The notes beneath the pieces are model-generated. The model had not been told where the DNA came from. It saw nothing but the letters and a program-made list of their open reading frames with translations, and did no database searches. Made by a program: the position numbers and the translations under genes. Source: Nitrospirales bacterium (GTDB lineage: Bacteria > Nitrospirota > Nitrospiria > Nitrospirales > UBA8639). Taken from it: DNA of 64,000 nt. Within the stretch, counting starts at the first letter, position 1. Every line of letters begins with the position of its first letter. Below, piece by piece: positions 1 to 8,483 of the stretch. The stretch covers positions 1 through 64,000 of the forward strand of contig JAJDBP010000009.1 in NCBI GenBank assembly GCA_029261295.1, written 5' to 3'.

Positions 1-134
1 GCATCGATTTGGCGAGGTATACGCAAGCCCAGCTCAATAAAGTGGCTCGGCAGTTGAACGAACGCCCAAGAAAAACCTTAGACTACGCAACACCAGCCGA
101 GACATTTCAAGCCTGTGTTGCAGCGACCAGTTGA
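1..134 (+). CDS. C-terminal end of an IS30-family transposase (cut by window edge)
   Basis: Reading from codon position 3, the last 43 residues of a protein are visible, ending at the TGA at 132-134. The stretch LNERPRKTLDYATPAETF matches the conserved C-terminal end of IS30-family DDE transposases, where the sequence NxRPRKxLxxxTPxE is typical. The start and the catalytic DDE residues lie outside the window, so it cannot be said whether the gene is intact. About 80 nt separate it from the next gene, and that stretch should contain the right end of the element, but its mate lies outside the window so I do not mark it. Together with the IS1182-type element at 1388 it shows this end of the window is a landing area for mobile DNA. 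Confidence 0.8.
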   Translation, partial: IDLARYTQAQLNKVARQLNERPRKTLDYATPAETFQACVAATS

Positions 135-215
135 ACTCACCACCTAAAGCGGACATTCAAAGATAGGGCTCTTATAATGATTAAACCTCATTAAGAACGC
201 AACAGAACCGTTGAT

Positions 216-857
216 ATGTTTCTCGTCAAATTGATCCCTCCAAGGCTGCTCTCCAGACAAGCTAGAAAACCATCCGGTTGGTTTGGACGTGTTGTGATGT
301 CACGAATTTTCAATAAGGGAAATGCCGAATTAAATAATTTCATCAAAGACCTCTTGGAACTGCAGGAACATGATACCGTTTTAGAGATTGGATTTGGTCC
401 AGGTTTGTTATTAAGTCAAATGGCTCAAATCACCACGAAAGGCTTTGTGGAAGGTATTGATTTTTCAGAAGCCATGGTGGCACAAGCTCAAAAAACCAAC
501 AAACACTACATTTCTCAGAAGAGAGTAAAAATACAGAAGGGTAATTGTCACAACTTGCCATATGGCCAGGAGTCATTCGATAAAGTCTGCACGTCAAATA
601 CCATTTACTTTTGGGGAAATCCAAAGGAAATCTTTACGGAAATATTCCGGGTGGTCAAACCGAATGGAAAACTGGTGATTGGATTTAGAGAGGCCGATCA
701 AATGAAAACCCTTCCCCTCAGTGAGGATGTATTCCATTTTTACACTGTAGATGACGTGCAAACCTTCCTGTCCAATGCAGGATTCTCTCACGTTCGCATT
801 GAAAAAAAGGAAGGTCGGCCATTGGTTTCTTATTGCGCCGTGGGTACAAAAGTCTAA
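216..857 (+). CDS. Class I SAM-dependent methyltransferase
   Basis: This 213-residue protein is about the usual length for a small class I methyltransferase. The glycine-rich SAM-binding motif I (VLEIGFGPG) lies near residues 55-63, the acidic residue ending strand 2 is in GIDFSEAM, and a motif similar to post-motif II appears as GNCHNLPY. The C-terminal part has the usual VVKPNGKLVIGF segment. The basic N-terminal part (RQARKPSGWFGR) is seen in a group of stand-alone methyltransferases of unknown substrate. The start is the ATG at 216; no strong ribosome binding site is visible. It sits alone between an IS30 remnant and a GNAT gene on the same strand. The substrate cannot be deduced. Confidence 0.8.
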   Translation: MFLVKLIPPRLLSRQARKPSGWFGRVVMSRIFNKGNAELNNFIKDLLELQEHDTVLEIGFGPGLLLSQMAQITTKGFVEGIDFSEAMVAQAQKTNKHYISQKRVKIQKGNCHNLPYGQESFDKVCTSNTIYFWGNPKEIFTEIFRVVKPNGKLVIGFREADQMKTLPLSEDVFHFYTVDDVQTFLSNAGFSHVRIEKKEGRPLVSYCAVGTKV

Positions 858-915
858 AAAAAATCACCACGCCGACTCTCAACCCATAGCCGACATTTTC
901 AGCAATGTTGTAGAA

Positions 916-1368
916 ATGAAAATTAAACCGCTTGCTGACCATAACGATGTATTACCCCTCCTGACTCGTTGGTATCAGACGGAGTGGGAGCCGTACTATG
1001 GAGTTGATGGACCTGGAGATGCACAGACAGATCTGGAGTCTCGCTGCAATTATGAAGAGTTTCCCATTGGTCTGGTGGCTATCGAGGAAGGCCAGGTGTG
1101 CGGAACGGTTGCGCTGGATCTCGATACAGCCACTAATCTGACACCTTCAGTGGTTGGCTTGCTGGTAGGCCGCGCCTATCGAGGACGAGGCATCGCAGCA
1201 GCACTCTTAAAATCGGCTGAAGATCTTGCGCGCAGGCTTGGTTACAGTCGCGTCTACATGAGCACAACTGTCCTAGGCGATCTACTTGAACGCATGGGGT
1301 GGCATAAGTCGGCGGAAGTCGAGTTCTTGAATGCCCAGCGGGGTTTGATTTATGTACGCGACTTTTGA
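916..1368 (+). CDS. GNAT-family N-acetyltransferase
   Basis: The 150-residue protein carries the acetyl-CoA-binding motif A of the GNAT fold: LLVGRAYRGRGIAAALLK fits the R/Q-x-x-G-x-G/A signature. It is followed by a helix and a strand (GYSRVYMST), as in the family. The open frame extends upstream to 751, inside the preceding methyltransferase gene, but that extension is only that gene read in another frame. The ATG at 916 starts at the typical first strand (MKIKPLADHNDVLPLL), so I chose it. It would transfer an acetyl group from acetyl-CoA to an amine; the acceptor is unknown. The IS1182-type element is inserted about 20 nt after its stop codon, so its natural downstream sequence has been displaced. 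Confidence 0.8.
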   Translation: MKIKPLADHNDVLPLLTRWYQTEWEPYYGVDGPGDAQTDLESRCNYEEFPIGLVAIEEGQVCGTVALDLDTATNLTPSVVGLLVGRAYRGRGIAAALLKSAEDLARRLGYSRVYMSTTVLGDLLERMGWHKSAEVEFLNAQRGLIYVRDF

Positions 1369-1387
1369 CCCTTTCGAGTCCGCTCCT

Positions 1388-1408
1388 GGCCCAGACTGTG
1401 TGAAAACT
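1388..1408 (+). repeat. Left terminal inverted repeat of the IS1182-type element
   Basis: The 21 bases pair with 3038-3058 on the opposite strand with two mismatches (an A/G at the eighth base and a G/A at the fifteenth). It lies about 44 nt upstream of the transposase start codon. Confidence 0.75.
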
Positions 1409-1451
1409 CCGCAAGAAGGTATACTCCCCCTTTCTAACGGAGGTGTGAGTG

Positions 1452-2879
1452 ATGAGCGGATTTATTCAAAGCGACGATCGCCGCCAAGTGACCTTATTCC
1501 CCGAACAATTAGATGACTACATTGCCGAGGACAACTCGGTGCGGGTCATCGATGTCTTCGTGGACGATCTGGATCTCTCAGGGCTTGGCTTCAAAACGCA
1601 TTCAGAGAAAACAGGCCGCCCCGCCTACCACCCAACGATCCTGCTCAAGCTCTATGTCTACGGGTATCTCAACCGGGTGCAGTCCAGTCGTCGCCTGGAA
1701 CGGGAAGCGCACCGCAACGTGGAGCTCATGTGGCTCACGGGCCGCTTAGCGCCGGACTTTAAAACGATCGCCGACTTTCGCAAGAACAATGGTGTTGCCA
1801 TTCGCTTGGTCTGTCGGGAGTTCATCATGCTGTGCAAGAAACTCAATCTATTTGCCGACGCCTTCGTCGCCATTGACGGCAGTAAGTTCAAGGCCGTGAA
1901 TAATCGAGACCGGAACTTTACGAAGGCCAAGATGCAGCGCCGGTTGCAACAGATTGATGAGAGCATTGCACGGTATTTGGGCCAAATCGCCAGCGCGGAT
2001 CGCCAGGAAGCGGCGGTGGCCACGGAGAACACTCAACGGCTGGAGGACAAGATCACGGCCCTGAAGACGGAAATGGCCCGCCTCAAGAAACTCGAAGGCC
2101 AGATGCATCACGCGCCAGACCACCAGATTTCATTGACGGACCCAGATGCTCGCTCGATGAAAACGAGGGGCACTGGCATCGTTGGGTATAACGTCCAGAC
2201 CGCTGTGGCCGTCGAACACCACCTGATTGTGGCCCATGAGGTGACCAATACCGGCAGCGATCGGCACCAGTTATACCACATGGCGCAACACGCGAAAGCA
2301 GCGATCGGATCGGAAACGCTCGAGGTGGTGGCCGACCGGGGATACTTCACTAGTGAAGAAATCCTGGCCTGTGAGCAGTCCCAGATCACAACCTATCTCC
2401 CCAAGCCTCAGACATCGGGAAGTACGAAGAAAGGCTTGTTTAGCAAACGTGACTTCATCTACCACGCGGAGGATAATGAATACACATGCCCAGCCGGGGA
2501 ACGCTTGATCTGGCGGTTCGAGACACAGGAAAAAGGCTTGACGCTCCACAAGTACTGGTCCTCCCATTGTCCGACCTGTCCCATCAAGGCACAATGCACG
2601 ACCGGGACCTATCGGCGAGTGACGCGATGGGAACATGAAGCCGTGCTCGAGGAAGCGGCAGCTCGCCTCGAGCGAGAACCCGAGCGGATGCGCACGCGAC
2701 GAGCCACTGTCGAGCATCCGTTTGGGACCTTGAAGTTCTGGATGGGGTACACCCACTTCCAAATGAAAACGCTCAAACATGTGGGCACCGAAATGAGTTT
2801 GCATGTGTTGGCATACAACGTCAAACGGGTGCTGTCGATTCTGGGCGTGAAGCCGCTCCTTCAAGCTCTTCAGACGTGA
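1452..2879 (+). CDS. IS1182-family transposase
   Basis: This 475-residue protein is of normal length for IS1182-family transposases. The N-terminal region (DRRQVTLFPEQLDDYIAEDN, then the stretch around RPAYHPTILLKLYVYGYLN) is the typical DUF772/transposase 5 domain. The DDE domain includes FVAIDGSKFKAVN with the first acidic residue near residue 142, a second acidic residue in the VVADRGYFTSEE segment, and the C-terminal R-x-x-VEHPFGTLK segment with the catalytic glutamate. A four-cysteine segment (CPTCPIKAQC) lies between them, as usual. A long charged coiled coil is inserted after the first catalytic aspartate. The start is the ATG at 1452, 8 nt after the GGAGG at 1439; a GTG at 1449 is also in frame. 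No frameshift or internal stop is seen, so the gene appears able to act. Confidence 0.9.
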   Translation: MSGFIQSDDRRQVTLFPEQLDDYIAEDNSVRVIDVFVDDLDLSGLGFKTHSEKTGRPAYHPTILLKLYVYGYLNRVQSSRRLEREAHRNVELMWLTGRLAPDFKTIADFRKNNGVAIRLVCREFIMLCKKLNLFADAFVAIDGSKFKAVNNRDRNFTKAKMQRRLQQIDESIARYLGQIASADRQEAAVATENTQRLEDKITALKTEMARLKKLEGQMHHAPDHQISLTDPDARSMKTRGTGIVGYNVQTAVAVEHHLIVAHEVTNTGSDRHQLYHMAQHAKAAIGSETLEVVADRGYFTSEEILACEQSQITTYLPKPQTSGSTKKGLFSKRDFIYHAEDNEYTCPAGERLIWRFETQEKGLTLHKYWSSHCPTCPIKAQCTTGTYRRVTRWEHEAVLEEAAARLEREPERMRTRRATVEHPFGTLKFWMGYTHFQMKTLKHVGTEMSLHVLAYNVKRVLSILGVKPLLQALQT

Positions 2880-3037
2880 GGCCCACCCTCATGCACACAA
2901 AAATTGGCACATGAGCGCCGCTGGTGACGTATCAGGTGGCTCGTCGTGACACAAAACGGAAATGCCAGACAAAACCCAGAACGATGAGGAAGTGGACTGA
3001 CGTGCCTCCTATCGCGGGGTTAGTGATGGGGTAGAAA

Positions 3038-3058
3038 AGTTTTTACACAGCCTGGGCC
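3038..3058 (-). repeat. Right terminal inverted repeat of the IS1182-type element
   Basis: On the minus strand the bases read GGCCCAGGCTGTGTAAAAAC and on, matching the left repeat at 1388-1408 in 19 of 21 positions. About 160 nt of non-coding DNA separates it from the transposase stop codon. Confidence 0.75.
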
Positions 3059-3120
3059 GAAAGACGAACTCTATTCCTGCCCATTTCCTTAATGTTCTAA
3101 TCTTCATCGAACATGGGAAA

Positions 3121-3156
3121 GCCCCTCCGAGAGGGTGGGCTCGGAGGGGCTTTTTT
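3121..3156 (+). terminator. Intrinsic terminator
   Basis: An 11-bp perfect GC-rich stem (GCCCCTCCGAG at 3121-3131 with CTCGGAGGGGC at 3140-3150) closes an 8-nt loop and is followed by six T residues at 3151-3156. It ends transcription on the plus strand. Only the IS element separates it from the GNAT gene, so it probably served that gene before the insertion. The minus-strand porin gene also ends next to it; read that way the stem is followed only by TTT, so action in that direction is weaker. Confidence 0.75.
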
Positions 3157-3210
3157 GTAGGACGACAGGAGAGGTACCTTTCGTCCCGATGCATGGTCGA
3201 GGTAGGTTTT

Positions 3211-4602
3211 CTAAAAGGAAACATCCCACTGTAGGCGAACGCGTTGTTCATGTTGGTCTCTACCGGCTTGTCGGTCGAGAGCAAGGTGGGAGGCGTCCAA
3301 GGTCAGTTTGTTCCGGTGTCCTGCAAAAAACCAATTGATTGCTCCTGTAAATTCTTGCAATTGGTCATTCTTGACGGACACGTTTGGATCAACGAAGGCA
3401 TATCGAAAGGCTATTTCTAATGGTTTGGGGATCACAGGAATGAGGTAATGGGGAAAATACCCAATTTGTGAATAACTTCCCATGAGGTTGGTTTTAGAAG
3501 GCATGGCACCCAAGGGAACGGCTGTTGTCGCTGATCTTCCCGTATCTTTGACCTGCTTCCAGTGATATTCATGTTGGATAGAAAGTCCTCGCCATTTCAA
3601 TGCGAATTCTTCCATCATGCCATCAACACGGAATTGGCTATCTGCTGCATTTCCGTCTGAGGTAAAGCCCGCACCCAACGACGAGGGAAATCCTAACGTT
3701 CCACAGCCACTTGAGGACCATCGGCTACATTTTCCAATCGTGGTATAAGCAGCAAAGGCTACACTGGCTGCAGGTTGCTTGTGGTATTTAATATCGCTTT
3801 GTGTCCACTTCAAATCGCGTCCAAAGAAATTCCATTGAAATCGACCCATCCACATCATATGGTCATCATCATTGGCTTCGCCTCTCCCGGAACCGGTCCA
3901 TACCCCGACATAATACCGAGAGTCAGCTAAGGTCCCTGGTGCGAGATGACCATAGACCATGGCCCCTACCTGGCGGTCAATCGTAAACACGCTATTGACG
4001 ATGGAGCGTTCCACAAATTGTTGTTTCCCAGAGGAGTCGACTCGTTCGCGATTATAATTGATTTTCCACTGACCAATTCGTAGTTGGAGCCATTTGTATT
4101 TTTCGAGCATGATGCGCCAGTCAATGAGTCGGGTATGCGATCCGCTTGTGCCAGCTGACCGCGTGGGTTGCCAGTCAACTTCGAAATAGTATTTGATCCA
4201 AGGTTGATAGCCATGTCCTCCCACTTTCATACGAACCCGACGAAGTTCGAAGGTACTTTCGGCATTGTCATTAAAATCTCCAAAGCTGTCAGCATCCCCT
4301 CTTTCAGGAAAAGAAAAGCGACCTTGAAACCGCCACTGAATGGCCGTCTTGAATAATCCGTCTCCTGTTTCCAGAGTAAACCCTTTTTTCCCCCAGCCGA
4401 CTTTGACGTCAGAAGCATCTTCTTTTTTAGCTGCCGCTTCGGCTTCTTTCTTTTCTTCAGCCGCCTGAATGCGAATCCAGTCTTCTTTGCTAATCATGCC
4501 CTTTTCTTTGAGGACATCGGACAGAGTGTCTCCAGCCCAAGCATTGCTTTGGAGCAAGAGGCCAAAACACACAAATGCGCCGATTAATTGCAGGACCTTC
4601 AT
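3211..4602 (-). CDS. OprP/OprO-like outer-membrane porin (Porin_O_P family)
   Basis: The 463-residue protein starts with a clear signal peptide (MKVLQLIGAFVCFGLLLQSNAWA, cleaved near residue 23) and a short helical segment with a charged coiled coil. The rest has alternating polar and hydrophobic strands typical of a beta barrel and ends in a terminal phenylalanine (WDVSF), the usual outer-membrane assembly signal. ELRRVRMKVGGHGYQPWIKYYFEVDW is characteristic of the phosphate-selective porin O/P family. An open frame extends 18 codons upstream, but the ATG at 4602 begins the signal peptide and follows a GGAGA site, so I chose it. It lies downstream of pstSCAB on the same strand, 156 nt after pstB, and probably lets phosphate or other anions cross the outer membrane. 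Selectivity cannot be read from sequence. Confidence 0.85.
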   Translation of the reverse strand: MKVLQLIGAFVCFGLLLQSNAWAGDTLSDVLKEKGMISKEDWIRIQAAEEKKEAEAAAKKEDASDVKVGWGKKGFTLETGDGLFKTAIQWRFQGRFSFPERGDADSFGDFNDNAESTFELRRVRMKVGGHGYQPWIKYYFEVDWQPTRSAGTSGSHTRLIDWRIMLEKYKWLQLRIGQWKINYNRERVDSSGKQQFVERSIVNSVFTIDRQVGAMVYGHLAPGTLADSRYYVGVWTGSGRGEANDDDHMMWMGRFQWNFFGRDLKWTQSDIKYHKQPAASVAFAAYTTIGKCSRWSSSGCGTLGFPSSLGAGFTSDGNAADSQFRVDGMMEEFALKWRGLSIQHEYHWKQVKDTGRSATTAVPLGAMPSKTNLMGSYSQIGYFPHYLIPVIPKPLEIAFRYAFVDPNVSVKNDQLQEFTGAINWFFAGHRNKLTLDASHLALDRQAGRDQHEQRVRLQWDVSF

Positions 4603-4758
4603 GAATACGGTCTCCTTTTGTTGAAATAGAATGTATGGTGGTAGAAAACGTTTCATGGTTGTTGAATATGATCCTAGCGGGAATGTGTTACGGCCGTGTT
4701 AAGAACAGGTCAAACTGCCGTAAACTTGCCGGGGAAAGAGTGAAGGAGGGCAAGAAGG

Positions 4759-5628
4759 TTAGCCGCGTGCCCCTGAGATATAGGCAGCGGTTAATTCATG
4801 TTGCGGTGAGTCAAAGATGGATTGTGCCGGTCCATATTCTAGAAGTTGCCCTTTTCCCTTGATGGACCAAAATACAGCCACATGATCAGCCATGCGACGT
4901 GCTTGGGCTAAATTATGTGTGACAATAACTATGGTCAACTGGCCACGTAGATCCATAATGAGGTCTTCCACGATCCCGCTTGATAGGGGATCTAACGCGC
5001 TACAGGGTTCGTCAAGTAGAAGAATTTCAGGTGAGAGGACTAAGGCGCGAGCGAGGCAGAGACGTTGTTGCTGGCCCCCAGATAACGCTTGAGCTGGCTG
5101 ATCTAGGCGATCTTTCACCTCATTCCATAGTCCCACTTGACTCAATGCGCTTTCAATCCGTGAGGATAACGTGGTCTTGTCTTTCCACCCATGTTCGCGA
5201 AGCGGAATTTCAAGATTTCTCTTAATAGAAAAAGGAAAAACCGCGGGTTTTTGAAAAATCATTCCAACCTTACGTCGCAGTTGTAAAAGATTGGCCGATG
5301 CGGCGAGGATATTGGTCCCTTTCAGCTCTAATTGACCGGAAACCTGACATCCTGGAATAAGGTCTGTTAAGCGATTGATGCTCATAAGGAAACTCGTTTT
5401 GCCGCAGCCAGAAGGTCCTACCAAGGCCGTAATGCATCCCTGATTGATGGCCAGGTTTACTTGTTGAAGCGCCATGCGTTGATGATAACGAATGGAAAGG
5501 TCTTTTGCGTGAATATGGAGGATTGGTTCACAACAGGGTTGGGTGGATTGATAGGGTCGCCATGATTGAATCCCAGAGAGCAATTCGTGGGGCGGTTTTA
5601 TGTCGGGAGTTGATTTTTTGTTGTCCAT
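4759..5628 (-). CDS. pstB: Phosphate ABC transporter ATP-binding protein PstB
   Basis: The 289-residue protein has all ABC ATPase motifs: Walker A GPSGCGKTS, a Q-loop in IFQKPAVFPFS, the signature LSGGQQQR, Walker B ILLLDEPCSALDP and the switch histidine in VTHNLAQARR. The Q-loop segment and the SALDP motif are typical of PstB. It is about 30 residues longer than the usual PstB (about 250-260) because of an N-terminal extension containing a Cys pair (QPCCEP). The start overlaps the end of pstA by 31 nt, indicating translational coupling. It powers high-affinity phosphate import through PstC and PstA at the inner membrane. The next gene on the strand is the porin. Confidence 0.93.
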   Translation of the reverse strand: MDNKKSTPDIKPPHELLSGIQSWRPYQSTQPCCEPILHIHAKDLSIRYHQRMALQQVNLAINQGCITALVGPSGCGKTSFLMSINRLTDLIPGCQVSGQLELKGTNILAASANLLQLRRKVGMIFQKPAVFPFSIKRNLEIPLREHGWKDKTTLSSRIESALSQVGLWNEVKDRLDQPAQALSGGQQQRLCLARALVLSPEILLLDEPCSALDPLSSGIVEDLIMDLRGQLTIVIVTHNLAQARRMADHVAVFWSIKGKGQLLEYGPAQSIFDSPQHELTAAYISGARG

Positions 5629-6452
5629 TGTTCAGCAATCCGTGAGGCAATGAGATTGATCATCATGAGGAGACCGACGAGAACAAGTGCCGTGGCATAG
5701 GCGTTGGGATTGCCTCCCGCCACGTTCATGGCCAGGTCGTAGATGTGAATGGAAAGAGCCCTTCCCGAATCCAACAGCGATGTGGGCATTCGATCGACAT
5801 ATCCACTGGTAAAGATCAAGGCGGCTGTTTCTGCCATGGCCCGTCCGAGGCCAAGAATAGATCCGACCAGGATGCCGGGTATGGCTGCCGGGAGTAGGAT
5901 GTATTGAATTGAGCACTTTTTGGAAAGCCCTAGAGCCGCGGCAGACAGTCGTTGATCTCGTGCAATGGCCCGAAAGCTTTCTTCGACGGTGCGGATCAAT
6001 ATGGGTAACACCATGCAGGCTAATGTCAGTCCACCGGAAAGAATGGAAAACCCTAACTCTAAAGTCTGACAGAAAAATGCATTGCCAAACAGTCCGAAAA
6101 TTATGGATGGCACACCAGCTAATACATCTAATGAGCCTCGCACCAATCTTCCACTCACTTGATCGTGGGGAGTGTATTCTGAAAGAAAGAGAGCTGCTCC
6201 AACTCCAATTGGCAGGGCAACGGCCATACAGACACCCACAATCAATCCGGTAGAAACCAGGATGGGCCCAATTCCGCCTTCTCGTCCGGCATTCTGAGGA
6301 ACGGCTAAAACAAAATTCAACGATAGGTGGTGCCAGCCATGCCACAGAAGATCTCCCACCAGCCAACAAAAAGGAATGGCGATGAATGTGGCCGCCGTCC
6401 AGACCAACAGCGTGGTACTTTTTTCACCGATCGTCTTACTTGACGCCAGCAT
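5598..6452 (-). CDS. pstA: Phosphate ABC transporter permease PstA
   Basis: This is a BPD_transp_1-type permease of 284 residues with about six hydrophobic segments. The cytoplasmic EAA loop appears as ESFRAIARDQRLSAAALGLSKK, and the preceding segment GVPSIIFGLFGNAFF is the PstA/PstC signature region. An open frame runs 13 codons further upstream, but the ATG at 6452 follows an AGGA site and overlaps the end of pstC by only 17 nt, so I use it. It forms the membrane channel with PstC and docks on PstB. Confidence 0.92.
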   Translation of the reverse strand: MLASSKTIGEKSTTLLVWTAATFIAIPFCWLVGDLLWHGWHHLSLNFVLAVPQNAGREGGIGPILVSTGLIVGVCMAVALPIGVGAALFLSEYTPHDQVSGRLVRGSLDVLAGVPSIIFGLFGNAFFCQTLELGFSILSGGLTLACMVLPILIRTVEESFRAIARDQRLSAAALGLSKKCSIQYILLPAAIPGILVGSILGLGRAMAETAALIFTSGYVDRMPTSLLDSGRALSIHIYDLAMNVAGGNPNAYATALVLVGLLMMINLIASRIAEQWTTKNQLPT

Positions 6453-7323
6453 AGGTCGTTTTCCTGCGTAGTGCTTCTGCCACGATAACAAAACATAATA
6501 CGAGACTCATGAGAAACAGACCGCTCATAAAGAGGGCTGCTCGATGATGGTCTAAGGCAAAGGCCATTTCTAGAGCGATGTTTGCTGTTAACGTGCGAAT
6601 GGGGTCAAAGACGTGTGAAGGGTATTGGACGACATTTCCGGAGACCATGAGAATCGCTAGTGTTTCTCCAAGGGCTCGAGCCAAGCCCAAGAATATTCCT
6701 GTCAATATTCCAATTCGAGACGCAGGAAGAACGATGCGCCAAATCACTGCCCATCGGTTGAGCCCTAATGCCACGGCACTATGAATGTAGGTGGTTGGGA
6801 CTTGACTGATACTGGAGTGGGTGATGAGCATAATGGTAGGAGTGATCATGAGAGTGAGGGTGAGAACGCCAGCTAACAGACTTGGGCCCGGAGGATGCCA
6901 TGATGAAATGAGTGGAACAAGCACGACTAAGCCCCAAAAGCCATACACGACAGATGGAATCCCAGCCAAGAGTTCGATCATGCGTCGATACCATCGTGCG
7001 AGAAGAGGTGGCGCATAAAAGTGACAAAATATTGCTGATAACATCCCAAGTGGAGTGGCCAAGATAATCGAACCGCCTGCGGACAATATTGTGCCCCAAA
7101 AAATGGGCGTGAGTTCATAGGATGCTTCCGTGGGAAACCACCCGTTGTCAGTAAAGAACCTTGTGAGTCCGATTTGAGTGAGGGCTGGCCAGGCTTCGTG
7201 CAGGATAAAGCTAATGACTAGCAGTAAAAGACTGCCCGCCAAAATTGAACATCCCCGTAGACTCCAGGAGAAATAGAGATCAGTTTTGGAGTGGGACGAA
7301 ATATTGTTGGAGGATAAGGTCAT
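6436..7323 (-). CDS. pstC: Phosphate ABC transporter permease PstC
   Basis: A permease of about 295 residues with six predicted membrane segments. GIPSVVYGFWGLVVLVPL is the PstC signature region, and the EAA loop is present around PTTYIHSAVALGLNRWAVIWRIVLP. The long periplasmic segment between the first two membrane spans (FFTDNGWFPTEASYELTPIFWG) is typical of PstC. The ATG at 7323 lies inside the 3' end of pstS, a 44-nt overlap. An alternative ATG at 7350 would lengthen the overlap to 71 nt. Neither has a strong ribosome binding site, so the start is uncertain. Confidence 0.9.
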   Translation of the reverse strand: MTLSSNNISSHSKTDLYFSWSLRGCSILAGSLLLLVISFILHEAWPALTQIGLTRFFTDNGWFPTEASYELTPIFWGTILSAGGSIILATPLGMLSAIFCHFYAPPLLARWYRRMIELLAGIPSVVYGFWGLVVLVPLISSWHPPGPSLLAGVLTLTLMITPTIMLITHSSISQVPTTYIHSAVALGLNRWAVIWRIVLPASRIGILTGIFLGLARALGETLAILMVSGNVVQYPSHVFDPIRTLTANIALEMAFALDHHRAALFMSGLFLMSLVLCFVIVAEALRRKTTYAGVK

Positions 7324-8128
7324 GAACCTGTGGCGATTGCGCAAATTCAATAAACGTTTTGGTAAGTCCCGTGGGTTGTGAATTCGTGACCAGGGTCAAT
7401 GGACGTGAAAGTGGGAAGAGACCGGTACGGACGGTGTCGATGGAGGCTGGAATCTGTTGTAAGGGAAGGAGGCGGATGGGAAGGCCATGTGAGACGTTGT
7501 ATTGTGCGGTACCAATCGAGACATATCCAATGGCATAGGGGTTTCCGGCGACCGTTTTGATCCCTTGTTCATTGTCTCCGATGACCACATGGGCACGAAT
7601 GTCTCGGTTTGTTAATTGAAAATATTCAAGAAATATGTCTAAGGTCGATCGCCCCTGAGCTTTATTGACGACAGTGATAGAGGCATCCGGGCCTCCTACC
7701 TGCTGCCAATTGGTAATCTTCCCGGTATAAATGGCTTGAATTTGGCTGTTCGATAATTCTGGAATGGGATTGGCGGTGTGAAGGATGATTCCAATACCAT
7801 CACGTGCAACCATGCTTCCAAAAAGGTGATCCTCTTGGGTTTTTAAGGCGCGAGAGGCCATCCCAATATCAGCTAGGCCTTTGACCGTGTCGACAATTCC
7901 ACGAGAAGATCCTCCTGTTTGCACATCGATTCTTGTATCTGGATGAACGGCTTCAAAGCGTTTTCCTATTTCTAATAAGAGGGGAGCCATGGTCGATGAC
8001 CCGGTGATCACCAATTTCCCTTCTTGGGCCTGAGCGAGAGAAAGAGAAAAGAAAATGGTGATGATAAAGACTAAGCTCATCAGCAGCGAAGGTGTGAAAT
8101 TGATTCGATAGTTCTTAGGGGTGGGCAT
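7280..8128 (-). CDS. pstS: Periplasmic phosphate-binding protein PstS (PBP-like 2 type)
   Basis: The 282-residue protein begins with a signal peptide: a basic start (MPTPKNYRINF), a hydrophobic core and a cleavage site near SLAQAQEG. The mature part begins LVITGSSTMAPLL, the phosphate-binding loop of the PstS family, and contains TGGSSRGI and QGRSTLDIFLEYF, which supply further phosphate contacts. The IYTGKITNWQQVGG segment is also typical. It captures phosphate in the periplasm and delivers it to PstC/PstA. It follows the arsR-type gene by 19 nt and so probably shares its promoter. Some members of this family discriminate poorly against arsenate; this cannot be judged here. Confidence 0.92.
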   Translation of the reverse strand: MPTPKNYRINFTPSLLMSLVFIITIFFSLSLAQAQEGKLVITGSSTMAPLLLEIGKRFEAVHPDTRIDVQTGGSSRGIVDTVKGLADIGMASRALKTQEDHLFGSMVARDGIGIILHTANPIPELSNSQIQAIYTGKITNWQQVGGPDASITVVNKAQGRSTLDIFLEYFQLTNRDIRAHVVIGDNEQGIKTVAGNPYAIGYVSIGTAQYNVSHGLPIRLLPLQQIPASIDTVRTGLFPLSRPLTLVTNSQPTGLTKTFIEFAQSPQVHDLILQQYFVPLQN

Positions 8129-8147
8129 AAAAAACTACGTCTTAGTG

Positions 8148-8447
8148 TTAATCGAAAGAAATCTTGCAGCAGCCTAAGTCTATTGCCTTGCCAATGGTGG
8201 AATCAGTTACGGATTCTGGTAATTGATAGATCATGGTTTTTCCCTCTCGATGCGCTTCAACTAATTCATGATTCCGAAGAATCGCTAAATGGTGAGAGAG
8301 CAAGCTTTGTTCGACCTGCAATTGTTCCATGAGTTCTCCTACATTTTGTGGCCCAGACATGAGGGTTTCCAGCACAGCTAAGCGAGTGGAATCTGACAAC
8401 ACCTTTAACTTATTGGCACATGTCGGAGAGATGTCTTTCGCCTTCAT
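8148..8447 (-). CDS. arsR: ArsR/SmtB-family transcriptional regulator
   Basis: A 99-residue winged-helix repressor. LKVLSDSTRLAVLETLM is the ArsR-family helix 2 region, ELMEQLQVEQSLLSHHLAILR is the helix-turn-helix, and the wing is VEAHREGKTMIYQL. The usual As(III) motif CVC in helix 3 is absent, but Cys10 and a C-terminal Cys93-Cys94 pair are present. Other ArsR proteins are known to bind arsenite through alternative cysteine sets near the termini, so As(III) or a soft metal is a possible ligand; this is an inference. It is the first gene of the pst block, 19 nt before pstS, with a matching operator-like palindrome upstream at 8484-8503. No phoB-type regulator is nearby. Confidence 0.9.
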   Translation of the reverse strand: MKAKDISPTCANKLKVLSDSTRLAVLETLMSGPQNVGELMEQLQVEQSLLSHHLAILRNHELVEAHREGKTMIYQLPESVTDSTIGKAIDLGCCKISFD

Positions 8448-8483
8448 CGTAGGTATGTCCTAAAAATGTAAGGAATATTACAA

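Larger units (their letters stand above)
1388..3058. mobile_element. IS1182-type insertion sequence, apparently complete
   Basis: A single transposase gene is bracketed by inverted repeats that match at 19 of 21 positions. The left repeat is at 1388-1408 (reading GGCCCAGACTGTGTGAAAAC and on) and the right repeat at 3038-3058 reads the same way on the other strand. The element is about 1.67 kb, the expected size for this family. I could not identify a target-site duplication with confidence, so the exact outer ends may differ by a few bases. It separates the GNAT gene from a hairpin at 3121 that probably once served as its transcription terminator. Confidence 0.8.

Noticed and set aside
751-915. 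Longer start for the GNAT gene
   Set aside because: The added part is the preceding methyltransferase gene in another frame; the ATG at 916 begins the GNAT fold.
1370-1388. Target-site duplication of the IS1182-type element
   Set aside because: No convincing direct repeat of flanking bases could be matched between the left and right ends.
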